From Eubacterium sp. (GTDB lineage: Bacteria > Bacillota > Clostridia > Peptostreptococcales > Anaerovoracaceae): 58,269 nucleotides of DNA. Under the pieces are notes generated by a model that made no database searches, was not told the origin of the DNA, and saw nothing but the letters and a program-made list of their open reading frames with translations. Every line of letters starts with the position of its first letter. Positions within the stretch are counted from its first letter, which is position 1. Positions 43,404 to 50,758 of the stretch are shown here, piece after piece. Position numbers and translations under genes: made by a program. The stretch covers positions 1 to 58,269 of the forward strand of contig JAFWJS010000034.1 of NCBI GenBank assembly GCA_017511535.1. The letters run 5' to 3'.

Positions 43404-44459
43404 ATGGAAACGGTAAAGATAGGCATTCAGGTCAGAGACAGGGACTACAGAAACGCGCTTCTCAGGGGGTTGTCACATGAGAGCAGAGATTTTCAGTTCA
43501 TCGCGCTGGCTGCGGAAGGAACAGGGCCTTCGGGAAAAGATGAAAAGGATATCCAGATACTGCTCACTGATATCGATACCGGCAGAGATAATGAGGCCGT
43601 CAGGAATCATCCTGTCATCATACATCTTACATATCGTGAATCATATGATCTGAGCTACAGCGCAGGGAATATGGAGATATTCAGATATGAAGACGCGGGA
43701 GTATTCATAGGAAAGATCATATATTACTACGCCAGGACCATGGGTATAGATCTGTACTTTCATGGAAGAAGGAAGTGTCACAGCGTAGTGTTCTTCTCAG
43801 CCAGAGGCGGGTGCGGCACGACCTCAGCCGCAATGACAGCAGCAAGATTTCTGAAATACAGGTTTGACAAGCAGACTCTGTTCCTGAGCCTGTGTCCTCT
43901 CGACGGCTCAAGAAAGTATACAGGTGAAGGTGACGGCGGCAATATGACGTCTCTTCTGTATCATCTCAATGCCGGTGATGACGTCCCTCTGTGTAAATTC
44001 ATTTCATCTCAGGAAGGAGTCAGCCACATACGTGGAATGAGTAATAACAGAGCGGCAAGTGAGATGACGCCGGGAGAGCTGAAACAACTTTTTAAGATGA
44101 TAGACAGGATGGGTGATTTTTCATATCTTGTCATAGACGTCGGGAACCACCTTACATCTCTCGCGAAATATGCCATAGAGAGCGCTGATGTTGCTGTCTG
44201 TGTAAGGCAGAAAGGCGATAAGGCTGATGAAACGGGAGAATACAGCTTTGATAAGGAAACTCCGCATGGACGTCTGATATATGTTACTGAACTTGACAGT
44301 GGATGTGACAGACCGGAAGAAGATCCTTCTGCAGTGTCTCTTACATATGACCCTTCGGCGTTCGTGAACCAGAGCGGCAGGACTTTGATAGACATAAGAG
44401 GACGATATGGAAGAGATGTGAGCATGCTCACGGAGAAGATAGTGGGGTGCGCGGAATAG
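43404..44459 (+). CDS. tadZ: TadZ/CpaE-like pilus localisation protein with atypical Walker A
   Basis: A 351-residue protein of the MinD/ParA-like group, known as TadZ or CpaE, that places the pilus machine at the cell pole. It has an N-terminal receiver-like domain (residues 1-110) and a ParA-like domain. The P-loop, FFSARGGCGTTSAAMTAARFL around residue 134, lacks both Lys residues of the usual KGGxGKT (Arg134 and Thr139 instead), so ATP binding is probably altered, as reported for other TadZ proteins. YLVIDVG near 245 is the Walker B. The start is the ATG after AGGAGGTTTCAGCT. It starts a nine-gene locus. tadA follows immediately after its stop. Confidence 0.82.
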   Translation: METVKIGIQVRDRDYRNALLRGLSHESRDFQFIALAAEGTGPSGKDEKDIQILLTDIDTGRDNEAVRNHPVIIHLTYRESYDLSYSAGNMEIFRYEDAGVFIGKIIYYYARTMGIDLYFHGRRKCHSVVFFSARGGCGTTSAAMTAARFLKYRFDKQTLFLSLCPLDGSRKYTGEGDGGNMTSLLYHLNAGDDVPLCKFISSQEGVSHIRGMSNNRAASEMTPGELKQLFKMIDRMGDFSYLVIDVGNHLTSLAKYAIESADVAVCVRQKGDKADETGEYSFDKETPHGRLIYVTELDSGCDRPEEDPSAVSLTYDPSAFVNQSGRTLIDIRGRYGRDVSMLTEKIVGCAE

Positions 44460-45677
44460 ATGAAAGACAGTATGAAAATAATATACAGAAGAGATCTGGC
44501 AGAGATAAGGAAGATATTCTCGGGACTGTCAGCGTTTGAGAGAGAGACTTTCACGGAAGATTCGTACAGAGAAATAATAGAGAATATGATCATGAAAGAA
44601 GACGCTCTTTCTGCGGCTGAGATGAAAGAGATAGTGGACCTCATTTATGCGAGAACAAGGAGCAGACTCGGGGTACTAATGTATCTGGTCAATGATAGCA
44701 GTGTGAATGAGATAATGGTCAACGGTACAGACAATGTGTTTATAGAGACCGGCGGCGGAATTTCTCGTGTAAAGAGTGACTTTGATTCCACAGATGAACT
44801 GGAGGAGATCATCAGAAATATCGCCGCGTCATGCAGGCGTGAGATCAATGAGATGAATCCGATCCTTGACGCGAGGCTAGAAAACGGATCGAGGGTCAAC
44901 GCGGTATACAGGAATGTGGCATACGGCGGTCCTGTCCTGACTATCAGAAAGTTTTCTGATGAAAGAATAACGATAGAAAGGATGGTACAGGAAGGGACGC
45001 TGACTGAGGAATGCAGGGACATGCTTAAGGCCCTTGTTGAGTCGGGATACAACATACTGATAAGCGGAGGGACTTCTTCCGGGAAGACTACGTTTTTGAA
45101 CGCACTTACTGACTTCATACCGTCAGATGAAAGGGTGATCGTTATAGAGGATTCGCGTGAGCTGATGCTCGGGAACATAGACGATCTCGTTCAGATGGAG
45201 TGCCATACGGCTAATTCACAGGGGAACGGCGAAGTAACGATGGATATGCTTATCAGAACAAGTCTGAGGATGCGTCCTGACAGGATAATAGTCGGAGAAG
45301 TCAGAGGCCGCGAGGTCGCAATGATGCTTCAGGCGATGAATACAGGACATGACGGGAGTATTACGACAGGACATGGTAATTCAGCGGCAGGCATGCTCAG
45401 AAGACTTGAAGCCATGTATCTGATGTCTGAGGAAATACCTCTTGAGGCAGTAAGAGCTCAGATACTGGAGGGAATAGATATTTGCATACATCTTTCGAGG
45501 ATGCGCGGCGGGGAGCGAAAAGTGACAGAAGTAAGTGAACTGACGGGATACAAAGACGGAGAATATGTGCTCAACAAGCTGTTCAGGCTGGATAAAAATA
45601 TGAGGCTTATCAGAGAAAACAACAGTCTTATGAACAGAGAGAAGCTTGAACGAAGAGGATCTCAAAGGGAGCTGTGA
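44460..45677 (+). CDS. tadA: TadA/CpaF-type secretion ATPase
   Basis: A 405-residue hexameric ATPase of the type II/IV secretion family that powers pilus extension and possibly retraction. Walker A GGTSSGKT lies at residues 203-210, the Asp box RVIVIEDSREL near 228, the His box GHDGSITTGHGNSA near 300 and the Walker B-like MRPDRIIVGEVRG near 276. The N-terminal half includes VNEIMVNGTDNVFIETGGGI, typical of CpaF. It starts directly after the TadZ stop, and its stop overlaps tadB. Confidence 0.94.
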   Translation: MKDSMKIIYRRDLAEIRKIFSGLSAFERETFTEDSYREIIENMIMKEDALSAAEMKEIVDLIYARTRSRLGVLMYLVNDSSVNEIMVNGTDNVFIETGGGISRVKSDFDSTDELEEIIRNIAASCRREINEMNPILDARLENGSRVNAVYRNVAYGGPVLTIRKFSDERITIERMVQEGTLTEECRDMLKALVESGYNILISGGTSSGKTTFLNALTDFIPSDERVIVIEDSRELMLGNIDDLVQMECHTANSQGNGEVTMDMLIRTSLRMRPDRIIVGEVRGREVAMMLQAMNTGHDGSITTGHGNSAAGMLRRLEAMYLMSEEIPLEAVRAQILEGIDICIHLSRMRGGERKVTEVSELTGYKDGEYVLNKLFRLDKNMRLIRENNSLMNREKLERRGSQREL

Positions 45678-46414
45678 TGGATTACAGGAAATACGATGCA
45701 GGCAAGGCTGAGAGAATAATGCTTATGATCATTCTGACTGCATTTCTTGCTGCCGTGGGTATTCTCTTTTATAACACTGTCCTGACATGCGCTTTATCCG
45801 TTATTCTGTACATCCCGGCATGCAGGATATACAGCCGTGTCATGGCTGACAGAAGAAGAAAGGAGCTCAGGGATCAGTTCAGAGACCTTCTGGATTCGCT
45901 AGCCGCCTCATTTGCAGGGGGAAGGCATATGCAGGAAGCACTGTCTGAGGCTGAGAAAGAGCTTTCGGCTATATATGAGGATGATGAAGTAATAATGACC
46001 GAGATACGGGGCATGCTGAAGCGTATGGGCGAAGGTGAAAATGATGAGCATGTTATGGATGATCTGGCCGCGAGGTCAGGGATAGAGGATATCGAGGTAT
46101 TTTCAGATGTATTCAGCGCATGCAGAGAGACAGGAGGCGACATGATAACTGCCATGACAGATGCTTCATCTATGCTTGGCGACAAAATAAAAATAGAAAA
46201 CGAGATACGTGCGATTACAGCTCAGAAGAAAACAGAAGGAGTGATGATAAGTATAATGCCGGCAGCGATAATACTTTTCCTGAGGCTGATCGCGCCGGAT
46301 TACATAGAAGTGCTGTATGGTGATCTGACCGGCGCAGTTCTGATGACGGCTGCGCTCGCAGCTACCATATACTCATATCATCTGATCAGGAAGATAACGG
46401 AGATAGAAGTATGA
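45677..46414 (+). CDS. tadB: TadB-like inner-membrane pilus assembly protein
   Basis: A 245-residue protein with two N-terminal spans (about residues 12-55), a cytosolic type II secretion F domain in the middle and two C-terminal spans (about 188-237). FRDLLDSLAASFAGGRHMQEALSEAEKEL and CRETGGDMITAMTDAS fit the T2SSF family. It should form the membrane platform with the next protein. The ATG is used rather than the GTG one codon before it; it overlaps the tadA TGA and follows AAAGGGAG. Confidence 0.87.
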   Translation: MDYRKYDAGKAERIMLMIILTAFLAAVGILFYNTVLTCALSVILYIPACRIYSRVMADRRRKELRDQFRDLLDSLAASFAGGRHMQEALSEAEKELSAIYEDDEVIMTEIRGMLKRMGEGENDEHVMDDLAARSGIEDIEVFSDVFSACRETGGDMITAMTDASSMLGDKIKIENEIRAITAQKKTEGVMISIMPAAIILFLRLIAPDYIEVLYGDLTGAVLMTAALAATIYSYHLIRKITEIEV

Positions 46415-47415
46415 ACAGAGTAATAAAAGAGCTCAGAGCATTTCTGCTTTTCATCCGAGATGAGCAGAACAGAAAAACGATAATCATGATAATCATTTCT
46501 GTTATTTTGCTTACATCTGTCAGCATGCTTAAAAGTCTTATGTCAGGAGCAAAGTATATAAGCGCAGGAAACGGAACAGTGCAGGGCGTCATAAGAGACG
46601 ATACAGATGAGACTGTTTCTTTTCCGCTGAAGGTCGAGGCGGACATAGACGGCAAAAAGAAAACGAAAGATGTAACTCTCACGATCAGAGGTGACAATAA
46701 GGAGACCGGTGAGAAAACTGATCACAAAGATGAGAGGACTCTTTTTGAGACAGAAATATCTGAGATGATCTCAAGACTTTCAGAAGAATGCAGTAAAAGG
46801 ATAATGTTTCCTTCTTCACTTTCAGACGGGACAGAGCTCATCTGGAGAAAGGGCAGCAGCAGTACCGAGCTGATACTGGTATTCATAGCGCCTTTTCTGA
46901 TATGGCTGCTTTATATCAATGGTGAGCGGAAGAAGCGTGAGCTGATCAGAAATAAGATCAGCAGCGTTGAAAGAGATCTTCCGGCATTCAATGATCAGCT
47001 GCTCCTTATGATGGGGTCAGGACTGATATTCCGTGAGGCATTCATGCGAATAGCTGAAGGATACAGGAAACGCAGTAAAAGAAGCTGTTTTGAGGATGCA
47101 ATAGTTGAGATAGAAGATGAGACAAGAAACGGTGTGGCCGATATAGTCAGCGTAATGACTAGGAAAGCTGAGTCAATGGGAGTAAGCCAGTTTTCCAGAC
47201 TTGCCGGCATAATACGGGATAATCAGCTGAAAGGATATGATATAAGCGGAAAGCTGAAGAGTGAAGCGGAGATATTATGGGATCTCCGGAAAAGAAACGC
47301 TGAAGAGCGCGGCAGGCTTGCTGAGACCAGGCTCACTATGCCGCTTGCGCTGCTTCTGCTGGTGCTTGTGCTGGTCACAGCGGCACCGGCGATCATACAA
47401 GTGGAGGGAGGATGA
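46411..47415 (+). CDS. tadC: TadC-like inner-membrane pilus assembly protein with N-terminal extracytoplasmic domain
   Basis: A 334-residue platform protein. The first span is at about residues 22-40. Then about 105 residues lie outside (GTVQGVIRDDTDETVSF and a basic-acidic stretch), a second span is near 150-168, the cytosolic F domain follows (ERDLPAFNDQLLLMMGSGL onward) and a last span is at 312-328. The F domain identifies it as TadC-like. The external insert is unlike bacterial TadC outside Clostridia. The ATG overlaps the previous stop. Confidence 0.85.
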   Translation: MNRVIKELRAFLLFIRDEQNRKTIIMIIISVILLTSVSMLKSLMSGAKYISAGNGTVQGVIRDDTDETVSFPLKVEADIDGKKKTKDVTLTIRGDNKETGEKTDHKDERTLFETEISEMISRLSEECSKRIMFPSSLSDGTELIWRKGSSSTELILVFIAPFLIWLLYINGERKKRELIRNKISSVERDLPAFNDQLLLMMGSGLIFREAFMRIAEGYRKRSKRSCFEDAIVEIEDETRNGVADIVSVMTRKAESMGVSQFSRLAGIIRDNQLKGYDISGKLKSEAEILWDLRKRNAEERGRLAETRLTMPLALLLLVLVLVTAAPAIIQVEGG

Positions 47416-47603
47416 GTATTATGAAGAAAAACAGAACAAAGAAAAAGGCAAGACAAGGTGTCGCTGAGATCTTAGGTAACAGACATGGGATGGAGATGGT
47501 ACAAGTGGCTATACTGATAGCTCTCGCGGTGGCGCTGGGTATCATATTCCGAACTGAGATAACAAGGTTCGTCAATAACGTATTCAGCTCGTTGAACAGC
47601 TGA
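47412..47603 (+). CDS. Flp1-like type IVb pilin
   Basis: A 63-residue major pilin candidate. A basic leader (MSIMKKNRTKKKARQGVAEI) ends at a Gly, then comes MEMVQVAILIALAVALGIIF and a short polar end. The size, single hydrophobic helix and RFVNNVFSSLNS end fit the Flp1 family of clostridial Tad loci. The predicted processing site is HG^MEMVQ, with Gln at mature position 5 where Glu is usual. The ATG at 47412 directly adjoins GGAGGGAGG; the ATG at 47421 has better spacing and would shorten the leader by 3 residues. Confidence 0.82.
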   Translation: MSIMKKNRTKKKARQGVAEILGNRHGMEMVQVAILIALAVALGIIFRTEITRFVNNVFSSLNS

Positions 47604-47618
47604 CCGGGTGTATCAGAT

Positions 47619-47930
47619 ATGTGCAGCAGAAAAGGTGAGGAAATGGTGGAAGCCGCGATCGTATTACCGCTCGTGATCCTTACGATATTAAGCGTGATCA
47701 TGATAACAGTTTTCCTGTTCATGTATGAGATCAGACAGTCAGAAGCACATATTGAAGTGATGCGTGAAGCTGCTTCTTCTGAAATTGTATTCGGGATAAA
47801 GAGAAAAAGCGTATCAGAGTCGTCATATATAAGAGGAACAGCTGCACGTACTGTACGTAAGGGAGCCACAGTCAGAGCGTATGCCTTGAATCAGGCAGAG
47901 GCGCTAATGATCGGGGAACTTGCCGGCTGA
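47619..47930 (+). CDS. TadE-like minor pseudopilin
   Basis: A 103-residue protein with a prepilin-type start, CSRKG^EEMVEAAIVLPLVI, with Glu at mature position 5, a single hydrophobic helix to about residue 35 and a basic soluble part. The pattern is that of the TadE family of minor pilins. GAGGTG-like sites are absent and the ribosome binding site is weak (ATATG), so coupling with the preceding gene, 15 bases upstream, may matter. Confidence 0.82.
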   Translation: MCSRKGEEMVEAAIVLPLVILTILSVIMITVFLFMYEIRQSEAHIEVMREAASSEIVFGIKRKSVSESSYIRGTAARTVRKGATVRAYALNQAEALMIGELAG

Positions 47931-47969
47931 TAAGAAGCATGTCCGTCTGCTGTCGTGAAGGGGATATCT

Positions 47970-49217
47970 ATGATCAGAGACAAAAGAGGTTCAGTTACAA
48001 TATTCATAATGATGTTCATGGTGAGCCTGATAATGATGTCCATGGCATTTATACGGGAAGCCATGAATGCGGCAGTCAGGGGATCATTCAGCGCTCTGGG
48101 CAACATGTGGTGTGATTCGGTGCTTGCTGAATACGATCTTAATCTTCAGGACAGATATGATATCTTTGCATTCTATGGGCTTCAGCAGGAGATAAACAGT
48201 AAGCTCAGGTTTTACGCAGGCAGATCGGTGATGGATAAGAGATATGTAAGCATGTCACGAATAGATTCTTCTCTTACAGGATATTCTCTGATGGATACAG
48301 ATAATTTCAGGAAGCAGATAGTAAGAGCGGCAGGCTTCAGGGAAGCAGGGAGAATAGCCGGTAAGTCTAATGAATATGAAGAGCATGGAGCGCCGCAGCC
48401 CAGAACGGAAGGAGGAAGCGCACTAATGACAGATCTTCCATCCGGAGGAACAGAGAGATCTGTTTCAGCATCTTCGCTAAAGCATGCAGTGGAGAGTACC
48501 GGATCTTTAAAGAATATCGTTTCTGAAGGGAGCGGCAGATTTCTGGAAGATCAATATGCTTTTATGTATTTCAAGGACCGATCTGACGACAGGGGACTGG
48601 GGAAGACTTATTTTGACAGTGAGATAGAATATCTGATAACCGGTAAAAAGAGTGAAGAAGATATCAGTGAGAGCATCAGGCGGCGGATCGTAGCCGTCAG
48701 ACTTGTGTTCAACACTATCTATGCGTTTGAGGATCCCGAGCTGGGTGCCGAAGCTCTTGCGGCAGCAGAGGTGATATCGCCCGGGCCGGGCGCTGAGGCA
48801 GTAAGGGCTTTGCTGCTGACAGGATGGGCCGCGTGTGAGAGCGTCAACGATTATAATCTTCTGATCAGCGGCAGTAAAGTACCGCTGTATAAAAACAGGG
48901 GATCATGGGCGCTGAGGCTGGATAATGTAATAAAGGGAGGAATAAAAGAGCATGAGGACGGGACTGCCCCTGAAGTGAAAGACGAAGTACCTTGTGTTGA
49001 TCCACATAACGAGAATGGAGATGTATATAAGGATTATCTGAAAGCGATGCTGTTCCTTATTGACGAAAATGTAATGCTTCTCAGGATGATGGATCTGATA
49101 CAGATCAATATGAGATACTGTCATTATTCTGATTTCAGAGTAAGAGAATACAGTACCGGACTCAAGGCAGTGTTTGAAGTGAATGGAGGCAGGTGTTCTG
49201 TTGAAAGGTCTTATTAG
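47970..49217 (+). CDS. DUF5702-like secreted/membrane protein of the Tad locus
   Basis: A 415-residue protein. A short basic start, MIRDKRGSVTIFIMMFMV, runs into a hydrophobic helix of about 25 residues, followed by a long extracytoplasmic part of 380 residues. Its N-terminus (GSVTIF) and size fit the DUF5702 proteins found in clostridial Tad loci, where they take the place of TadG. The central region (residues 125-180) is Ser/Gly-rich. The start is the ATG after AAGGGG; a GTG 15 bases upstream is less likely. The end overlaps the next gene. Confidence 0.72.
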   Translation: MIRDKRGSVTIFIMMFMVSLIMMSMAFIREAMNAAVRGSFSALGNMWCDSVLAEYDLNLQDRYDIFAFYGLQQEINSKLRFYAGRSVMDKRYVSMSRIDSSLTGYSLMDTDNFRKQIVRAAGFREAGRIAGKSNEYEEHGAPQPRTEGGSALMTDLPSGGTERSVSASSLKHAVESTGSLKNIVSEGSGRFLEDQYAFMYFKDRSDDRGLGKTYFDSEIEYLITGKKSEEDISESIRRRIVAVRLVFNTIYAFEDPELGAEALAAAEVISPGPGAEAVRALLLTGWAACESVNDYNLLISGSKVPLYKNRGSWALRLDNVIKGGIKEHEDGTAPEVKDEVPCVDPHNENGDVYKDYLKAMLFLIDENVMLLRMMDLIQINMRYCHYSDFRVREYSTGLKAVFEVNGGRCSVERSY

Positions 49218-49959
49218 CGTACTGGTCCCGTTCGGAAAGAAGGGAATGTACATAGTGGAGGCATCGATCATATTTCCTTTGTTTATCGTATCGATGGTCA
49301 TCATCACAGGCATCATCCCTGTGGTATCCGTATGTGAGAACGTGGTGTGCTCAGCATCAGATGAGCTGAGGTTTGAAGCGGCAAAAGCACCTTTCAGAGG
49401 CAGCGGAGCTGACTATATTGTAAGAGCTTCGGGCCGTATACTTTCTGAAAACCGCAGATTATCAATGTTTATATTGAATTCGTACAGGCATGGAATATCA
49501 GAGAACGGTATCGATGATCTTATGCATGTAAGATTCAGTGCAGGGTTCAGGAATAGTATATCGCTTATTGCGGTTAACAGTATAGTGTTTAAGGGTGACC
49601 TTATGGCAAGGGCATTTACAGGAACATATCATAAGGTTGGAGATGGGTATGATGATACTGTAGTGTATATCTTTCCACAGGACGGCAGGAAATATCATTC
49701 AAAAGGATGCAGGTATCTTACGGCTCACTGTCATATGACTGTTCTCAGCGATGCGCTTATGACAAGATTTCATGCATGTCCTCTATGCAGAGCCGGTCAT
49801 GCGCATATTGGAGAGACAGTCATATGTTTTGAAAGGGCAGGTGAAGCATATCATATGCCGGACTGCAGACAGGTGGAAAAAGAAAAGTATTATACAGAGA
49901 CCATCAGGTCGAGCGCAGAAAGAGCAGGATATACGCCGTGCTCGGTCTGCGGCGGATGA
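49201..49959 (+). CDS. TadE-like pseudopilin with two C-terminal HxxxC...CxxC modules
   Basis: A 252-residue protein. A prepilin-like segment GKKG^MYIVEASIIFPLFIV, with Glu at mature position 5, and one membrane helix are followed by a 110-residue external domain. Two copies of a motif follow. Copy 1 is KYHSKGC ending in CPLC; copy 2 is AYHMPDC ending in CSVC. Each has one His and three Cys, a likely metal site as in the Ada-like/nuclease-associated YHxxxC...CxxC modules. The start is chosen as the TTG after AGGTG; an ATG 18 bases upstream (49183) has no site but is possible. In that longer numbering the ligands are His172, Cys176, Cys199, Cys202 and His224, Cys228, Cys253, Cys256. Confidence 0.75.
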   Translation: MKGLISVLVPFGKKGMYIVEASIIFPLFIVSMVIITGIIPVVSVCENVVCSASDELRFEAAKAPFRGSGADYIVRASGRILSENRRLSMFILNSYRHGISENGIDDLMHVRFSAGFRNSISLIAVNSIVFKGDLMARAFTGTYHKVGDGYDDTVVYIFPQDGRKYHSKGCRYLTAHCHMTVLSDALMTRFHACPLCRAGHAHIGETVICFERAGEAYHMPDCRQVEKEKYYTETIRSSAERAGYTPCSVCGG

Positions 49960-49984
49960 GCAGGGGGCACCGGGAGGATGTAAA

Positions 49985-50512
49985 ATGGATGATGACAAGA
50001 TAGAGGTAGTATACAGGAATAATGAGCTTGAACGATTCAGGCAGGACATACTGGCAGGAAACCTGTGCGATATTTTCCTTCCCGTTTCATTTATACGTGC
50101 AGACGGGTATGTAGGTGCAGTATACGATATGCAGGGATATGAAAGATATTCAGATATCAGGGAGGTGAGGGCAAGCACACTGATAGGAGCTGTGACTTCG
50201 ATCATGGAGAAAAGCCGGCAGGGCGACAGGCGTTATATCTTCTCAGGTGAATACAGTCTGGATCCGGCTCTTGTATTCATTAATACAAGGATCCCTGACG
50301 CCGCGCTTATATACAGAAGAACAGAGCCGATGTCCAGGAGAGAGATACTTGACTGCCTGAAGCACCTTCTGCAGCCTGACGATGCGGATGTGCGCGGAGC
50401 TGATTATATACGTAAGGCGTTGTTCCTTCTGTCAGACAGCCATAAGAGTTTCGGAATAATCAGACACGATCTGATGGCGGTGGGTACCGAAGCGTTCAGG
50501 GCTGAGTGCTGA
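49985..50512 (+). CDS. DUF6382-like protein without FHA domain
   Basis: A 175-residue soluble protein, the last of the Tad locus. The order of elements LERFRQDILAGNLCDIFLPV, YVGAVYDMQGYERYSDI, YIFSGEYSLDPALVFINTRI and a basic helix near 135 resembles the N-terminal domain of DUF6382 proteins, which in clostridial Tad loci normally carry an FHA domain behind it. None is seen here. The family call is from memory of the pattern and is moderate. The start is the ATG after GGGAGGATGTAAA; a longer frame into the preceding gene is an artefact. Confidence 0.6.
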   Translation: MDDDKIEVVYRNNELERFRQDILAGNLCDIFLPVSFIRADGYVGAVYDMQGYERYSDIREVRASTLIGAVTSIMEKSRQGDRRYIFSGEYSLDPALVFINTRIPDAALIYRRTEPMSRREILDCLKHLLQPDDADVRGADYIRKALFLLSDSHKSFGIIRHDLMAVGTEAFRAEC

Positions 50513-50539
50513 GAGAATGCCCGGCGGTCAGGACCAAAA

Positions 50540-50570
50540 AAGATGCAGGCCGCTCTGCGGTCTGCATCTT
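50540..50570. terminator. Bidirectional terminator between the Tad locus and rnr
   Basis: AAGATGCAGGCCGC (50540-50553) pairs with GCGGTCTGCATCTT (50557-50570), with one mismatch. On the minus strand TTTTTTGG follows, so it ends rnr transcripts well. On the plus strand only CATTATTGTTT follows. The 188 bases from there to rnr hold a small TGTCCT/AGGACA hairpin near 50639-50659 and nothing else I can name. Confidence 0.8.
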
Positions 50571-50758
50571 CATTATTGTTTGATTGGTTTGAAAGAGGTT
50601 GATTGATGAATTAGATTATTTGCTGTTTAATGTTGTACTGTCCTTTCTTTTCAGGACAAGTATAATATATCAAAGCAATATGTAGGTGCAATAGCGTTAA
50701 CGTGAATCTTCATGAAAGAAATGTGAAGAATTCGACACAATCAACCATCGGCAGCATA

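Noticed and set aside
49772-49984. Extended start of the DUF6382-like protein
   Set aside because: The extra 71 residues overlap the preceding gene in another frame and lack a ribosome binding site, while a GGGAGG lies before the ATG at 49985.
50571-50758. Small RNA or tmRNA gene between the Tad locus and rnr
   Set aside because: Only a short hairpin and a TATAAT without a fitting -35 are seen; no tRNA-like ends or tag-coding sequence.
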